Positions 61,480 to 64,000 of a DNA stretch of 64,000 bases are shown piece after piece (the first letter of the stretch is position 1; each line of letters begins with the position of its first letter). Under the pieces are notes generated by a model. The model saw only the letters and a program-made list of their open reading frames with translations. It did not search any database and had not been told where the DNA came from. A program made the translations under genes and the position numbers. The stretch comes from Larkinella sp051857545 (GTDB lineage: Bacteria; Bacteroidota; Bacteroidia; Cytophagales; Spirosomataceae). The DNA lies in contig NZ_JBPZHB010000003.1 of assembly GCF_051857545.1 (NCBI RefSeq), forward strand, positions 124,001 through 188,000, in the 5' to 3' direction.

Positions 61480-62910
61480 TTACAGCGGTTTGTTCACCAA
61501 CTGCGGCCGCTCGTTTACCACTTTCAGAATCAACTCACCGAACAGGGTGTTGGACCAGGCAAACCATTTGCGGGTGAACTTCGCCGGATCGTCTTTATCG
61601 AACGATTCGTGCATGAAACCGGTATTGGCGTGGGTCTTTTTCAACTGGCGGAGTTGCGCCAGAATTTCCTGATCGTCGGTGGAAGTAAGCGCCCGCATCG
61701 TGAGGCTCATGGGCCAGATGTTGTTCACCAGCGTGTGCGGACTGCCGATGCCTTCGGCGGCTTTTCCCCGGAAATAATACGGATTGTCGGCGCTGAGCGA
61801 AAACCGGCGGGTGTTTTTATAGATGGGATCGCTGGCCGAAACCGCTCCCAAATACGGTAATGAAATCAGATTGGGCACATTGGCGTCGTCCTGCAACAAA
61901 TGATTGCCGAATCCGTCGACTTCCAGGGCGTATAGTTTGCCGTATTTCGGATGCGTATACACCGCGTATTGTTTCAACGCTTTTTCCACTTCGTCGGCCA
62001 GCGCGCGGCATTCGTTCGCAAAAGCTGCATCGGGCCGGATCTTATCGGTCATCGTGGCCACCTGCCGGAGCGATACCACCGCAAACCAGTTGGACGGCAC
62101 CAGAAACGGGAAAACCGTGGCGTCGTCGGAGGGGCGGAAAATGCTGTGGATTAACCCAATAGGGCGCGTCGGGTTGCCGTAGCCGTTACCCGGAACGGTA
62201 TCCGTCGACCACGACGTTTCGCGGCCAAATTTGTAGGGACCCGGTCCGGTTTTACGTTGCTGTTCGCGGCAGGTTTTCACGACCAGTCGCATGGCGTCGG
62301 CCCAGTCGGCGTCGAAGGGGCTGGTGTCGTTGGTAGTTTGCCAGTAGTGATACGCCAGCCGGATGGCGTAGCAAAGGGAGTCGAGTTCCCACTTCCGCTC
62401 GTGCAAACCCGGTTTCATGGCCGTAATGTCCTTCTTCCATTCACCTTCCTTTTTCGGGTCGGAATAGAACGCGTTGGCGTACGGGTCGAGTTTGATGCAC
62501 TGCGTTTGCCGCCGGATCACGCCCGCCACCAGCTTCCTCAGGGGTTCATCTTCTTTCGTCAACGGCAAATACGGCCATACCTGGGCGGTGCTGTCGCGCA
62601 GCCACATGGCGTCAATGTCGCCCGTGATCACGAACGTATCGGGTTTGCCGCCAGCCTCACTGAACTGGACGGTGGTGTCGAGCGTGTTGGGAAAGCAATT
62701 TTCAAAAAGCCAGGCCAGTTCGGGATCTTTGACGGTTTTCTTCACGCGTTCAATCGCCCGTTCGACGGCGGCACTGGTGAAGTTGCGTTTGTCGGCGGCC
62801 ACCCGAACCACCGGGAAAGCGGGTTCGCGGGTTGCAAAAACCGGCTGAACACCCAGCAGGATACCGGCACTGGCTCCGGCTGATTGTTGAATAAAATGAC
62901 GACGATTCAT
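61480..62910 (-). CDS. Glycoside hydrolase family 125 (exo-alpha-1,6-mannosidase type)
   Basis: The protein is 476 residues. The N-terminus MNRRHFIQQSAGASAGILLG is a Tat-like/exported signal (RRHF followed by a hydrophobic run). The catalytic-barrel hallmarks of GH125 are VITGDIDAMWLRDSTAQVWP, HERKWELDSLCYAIRLAY, WSTDTVPGNGYGNP and TGFMHESFDKDDP, which includes a catalytic Glu. GH125 enzymes are inverting exo-alpha-1,6-mannosidases acting on N-glycan or yeast mannan. The start is the ATG at 62910. It is convergent with the TonB receptor and divergent from the PadR gene. Confidence 0.93.
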   Translation of the reverse strand: MNRRHFIQQSAGASAGILLGVQPVFATREPAFPVVRVAADKRNFTSAAVERAIERVKKTVKDPELAWLFENCFPNTLDTTVQFSEAGGKPDTFVITGDIDAMWLRDSTAQVWPYLPLTKEDEPLRKLVAGVIRRQTQCIKLDPYANAFYSDPKKEGEWKKDITAMKPGLHERKWELDSLCYAIRLAYHYWQTTNDTSPFDADWADAMRLVVKTCREQQRKTGPGPYKFGRETSWSTDTVPGNGYGNPTRPIGLIHSIFRPSDDATVFPFLVPSNWFAVVSLRQVATMTDKIRPDAAFANECRALADEVEKALKQYAVYTHPKYGKLYALEVDGFGNHLLQDDANVPNLISLPYLGAVSASDPIYKNTRRFSLSADNPYYFRGKAAEGIGSPHTLVNNIWPMSLTMRALTSTDDQEILAQLRQLKKTHANTGFMHESFDKDDPAKFTRKWFAWSNTLFGELILKVVNERPQLVNKPL

Positions 62911-63221
62911 ACTCGGTTGGCTGGTGATGGGAACGCTGATTGAACGGATCAAAACAGATTCAATCCGTTTAATCTGTCAAATCCGCGTTCCTATTACCAA
63001 AAGTAGGAAATAAATGGCTTTCGAACGGGCCTTTTTCCAGCCGCCACCAAACTGTCCAGATGCGTACAGACATTGTCCAAAAACGGACAGAACGATTAGT
63101 TTCCGGTTTTAAAAACATATGTCTATTTGCCGGAAATGCATTTTTTTTGGTTTGGCAAAGGATTTGATATACGGAAATAGAAGAAATCAATCAGACTCTT
63201 AACCCAACTGGTTTTTGGCTC
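62911..63221. other. Divergent intergenic region between GH125 and PadR genes
   Basis: These 311 bp hold no gene. Visible candidates are an inverted pair TGTCC-n6-GGACA (63074-63089), with another TGTCC copy about 20 bp upstream, and a short palindrome ACATATGT (63115-63122). Either could be a PadR operator, because PadR-family proteins usually bind palindromes upstream of their own gene. The assignment is tentative. Confidence 0.4.
63074..63089. promoter_or_regulatory. Candidate operator TGTCC-n6-GGACA upstream of PadR
   Basis: An inverted repeat of 5-bp half-sites with a 6-nt spacer, 133 nt before the PadR start. PadR-family regulators commonly autoregulate through such sites. Confidence 0.3.
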
Positions 63222-63557
63222 ATGCGACGCAGTGATCTAGGCGAATTTGAAGAAGTGGTTTTACTGGCCGTGGCCGTGCTGGTGCCAAAAGCGTATTCCG
63301 TGATGATTGCGGAAGAGCTGGAACGGGAAACCGGCCAGACCGTCAGTACCGGAGCGGTTCACGCGGCTCTCCAACGGCTGGAGCAGAAAGGCTACGTAAC
63401 CTCGGTGCTGGGCGAAGCAACGGCGGAGCGCGGGGGACGCCGGAAGCGGCTGTTCACCGTTTCGGCGCTGGGCGGCCGGGTACTGACGGAAGTCCGCTCG
63501 GTCCGAAACCGCCTTTGGGATCGCATTGTACCGCCAACGTTGCTGGAGTGGAGCTAG
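63222..63557 (+). CDS. PadR-family transcriptional regulator
   Basis: The protein is 111 residues. The winged-helix motif (FEEVVLLAVAVLVPKAYSVMIAEELERETGQTVSTGAVHAALQRLEQKGYVTS, by order) and a short C-terminal dimerisation helix are present. In Cytophagales, PadR genes are often paired with ABC permeases of the kind encoded next, which this regulator presumably represses until a drug or envelope signal appears. It is 125 bp before the permease, and that gap contains a palindrome. Confidence 0.9.
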   Translation: MRRSDLGEFEEVVLLAVAVLVPKAYSVMIAEELERETGQTVSTGAVHAALQRLEQKGYVTSVLGEATAERGGRRKRLFTVSALGGRVLTEVRSVRNRLWDRIVPPTLLEWS

Positions 63558-63575
63558 TCAATGAATAAATGAATA

Positions 63576-63670
63576 GGGAATAATGAATATCGAATAATGA
63601 ATATTGAATAACGGAATAGTCGGCACGGAGCACTTCATTATTCAGTGTTCGCTATTCATTATTCGATATT
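63576..63670. repeat. Intergenic palindrome between PadR and permease genes
   Basis: The outer 18 bp of the arms (starting AATATCGAATAATGAATA at 63586; right end 63653-63670) pair perfectly; the inner parts are degenerate. Arms are about 40 nt with a ~5-nt loop. GAATA repeats occur within each arm. It starts 19-28 nt past the PadR stop and ends 12 nt before the permease ATG. Confidence 0.75.
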
Positions 63671-63682
63671 AAAAACATTAAA

Positions 63683-64000
63683 ATGAAACCCTCCCCAAAA
63701 CCGCCCTCCTGGCCGGACAGGCTCCTCACCTGGCTCATCGCTCCCCACCTGCGCGAGGAGGTGCTGGGCGATCTGCACGAGCGGTATCAGTTGCGGGTGG
63801 AGCGGCTGGGTGAAGCCAAGGCCCAGCGACGGTATTGGCGGGATCTTCTGGCCTATGTGCGGCTTTCGATGATCAAACGACAATCTTCTGACTACCCAAC
63901 CCCTTTTTTTCTAACGCCCGGTATGCTACGCAATTATGTAAAAATCGCCTTTCGCAATCTGGTCAAGAATCCGGTTTTTTCCGCCATTAACGTGATTGGC
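63683..64000 (+). CDS. ABC transporter permease with permease-prefix domain (N-terminus only; cut by window edge)
   Basis: The first 106 codons are visible. An N-terminal permease-prefix domain 2-like segment (PDRLLTWLIAPHLREEVLGD ... YWRDLLAYVRLSMIK) is followed by the start of an FtsX/MacB-type permease (MLRNYVKIAFRNLVKNPVFSAINVIG). MacB-type permeases export peptides or lipophilic compounds. It probably belongs with the PadR gene. The C-terminus is outside the window. Confidence 0.88.
   Translation, partial: MKPSPKPPSWPDRLLTWLIAPHLREEVLGDLHERYQLRVERLGEAKAQRRYWRDLLAYVRLSMIKRQSSDYPTPFFLTPGMLRNYVKIAFRNLVKNPVFSAINVIG

Overview
The window reads as chromosome of a Bacteroidota bacterium, most likely a Cytophagales/Spirosomaceae-type genus. 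The evidence is the set of gene families: Reg_prop/Y_Y_Y sensor kinases including one hybrid kinase-AraC fusion, LytS/LytTR pairs, type IX secretion (T9SS) C-terminal sorting domains, a carboxypeptidase-regulatory-like TonB receptor, lipoproteins followed by acidic residues, ABC permeases with a permease-prefix domain, and -7 boxes of the TAnnTTTG type with no Shine-Dalgarno motifs. No tRNA, rRNA, CRISPR array, insertion sequence or phage gene was recognised. Genus assignment is inference.

Layout. 1-4 kb (minus): an ABC ATPase overlapping a fused ABC-2 permease/M1 aminopeptidase that runs off the left edge. 4.1-6.4 kb: a LytS/LytTR two-component pair. 6.6-8.1 kb: a PKD/beta-helix lipoprotein. 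8.4-9.8 kb: a thioredoxin-reductase-like ferredoxin-NADP reductase and its [2Fe-2S] ferredoxin. 9.9-13.1 kb: a Reg_prop sensor kinase. 13.2-16.4 kb: a GH20 hexosaminidase and a DUF1338 protein. 16.5-18.6 kb: a tandem pair of PhoD-like lipoproteins. 18.6-20.9 kb: an MBL-fold hydrolase and a GH16 enzyme. 21.2-24.5 kb: a bacteriophytochrome, a single-domain response regulator and a heme oxygenase, which form a self-contained red-light sensing operon. 24.5-28.5 kb: a PAS kinase, a KdgF-like cupin, a truncated DUF1016 nuclease and an ACS-type MFS transporter.

28.7-48.9 kb is the accessory-looking part. An ancestral block, in the order hybrid two-component regulator - cupin - T9SS beta-helix protein (all minus strand), is present three times in different states of decay. 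Only copy C (43.4-48.9 kb) keeps the regulator, and its surface protein is truncated. Copy A (28.7-33.1 kb) keeps the cupin and a full surface protein. Copy B (34.0-39.3 kb) has an enlarged surface protein but only stubs of the cupin and regulator. All three keep the same paired 13-bp repeat with a 20-bp period, 21 bp upstream of a TATCCTTG box, which looks like an operator through which the one surviving regulator could control all three loci. Between copies B and C sit a Crp-type regulator with a cupin and a TPR sensor kinase.

49.1-52.9 kb: a double-thioredoxin-fold protein, a LytS kinase and two small exported proteins. 53.0-54.9 kb: an ECF sigma factor overlapping a membrane-anchored protein with a predicted C-terminal beta-barrel; this gene carries an in-frame 34-bp-arm palindrome. 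55.1-61.3 kb: a DUF4856 lipoprotein, an imelysin, an HTTM membrane protein and a TonB receptor, tightly coupled and probably serving metal (iron) acquisition. 61.5-64.0 kb: a GH125 mannosidase, a PadR regulator and the start of an ABC permease.

A second theme is intergenic palindromes: eight long inverted repeats (typically 40-bp arms and loops of 5-20 nt) lie within about 5-30 nt of a stop codon. At least two sequence families recur: three copies of one and two of the other.
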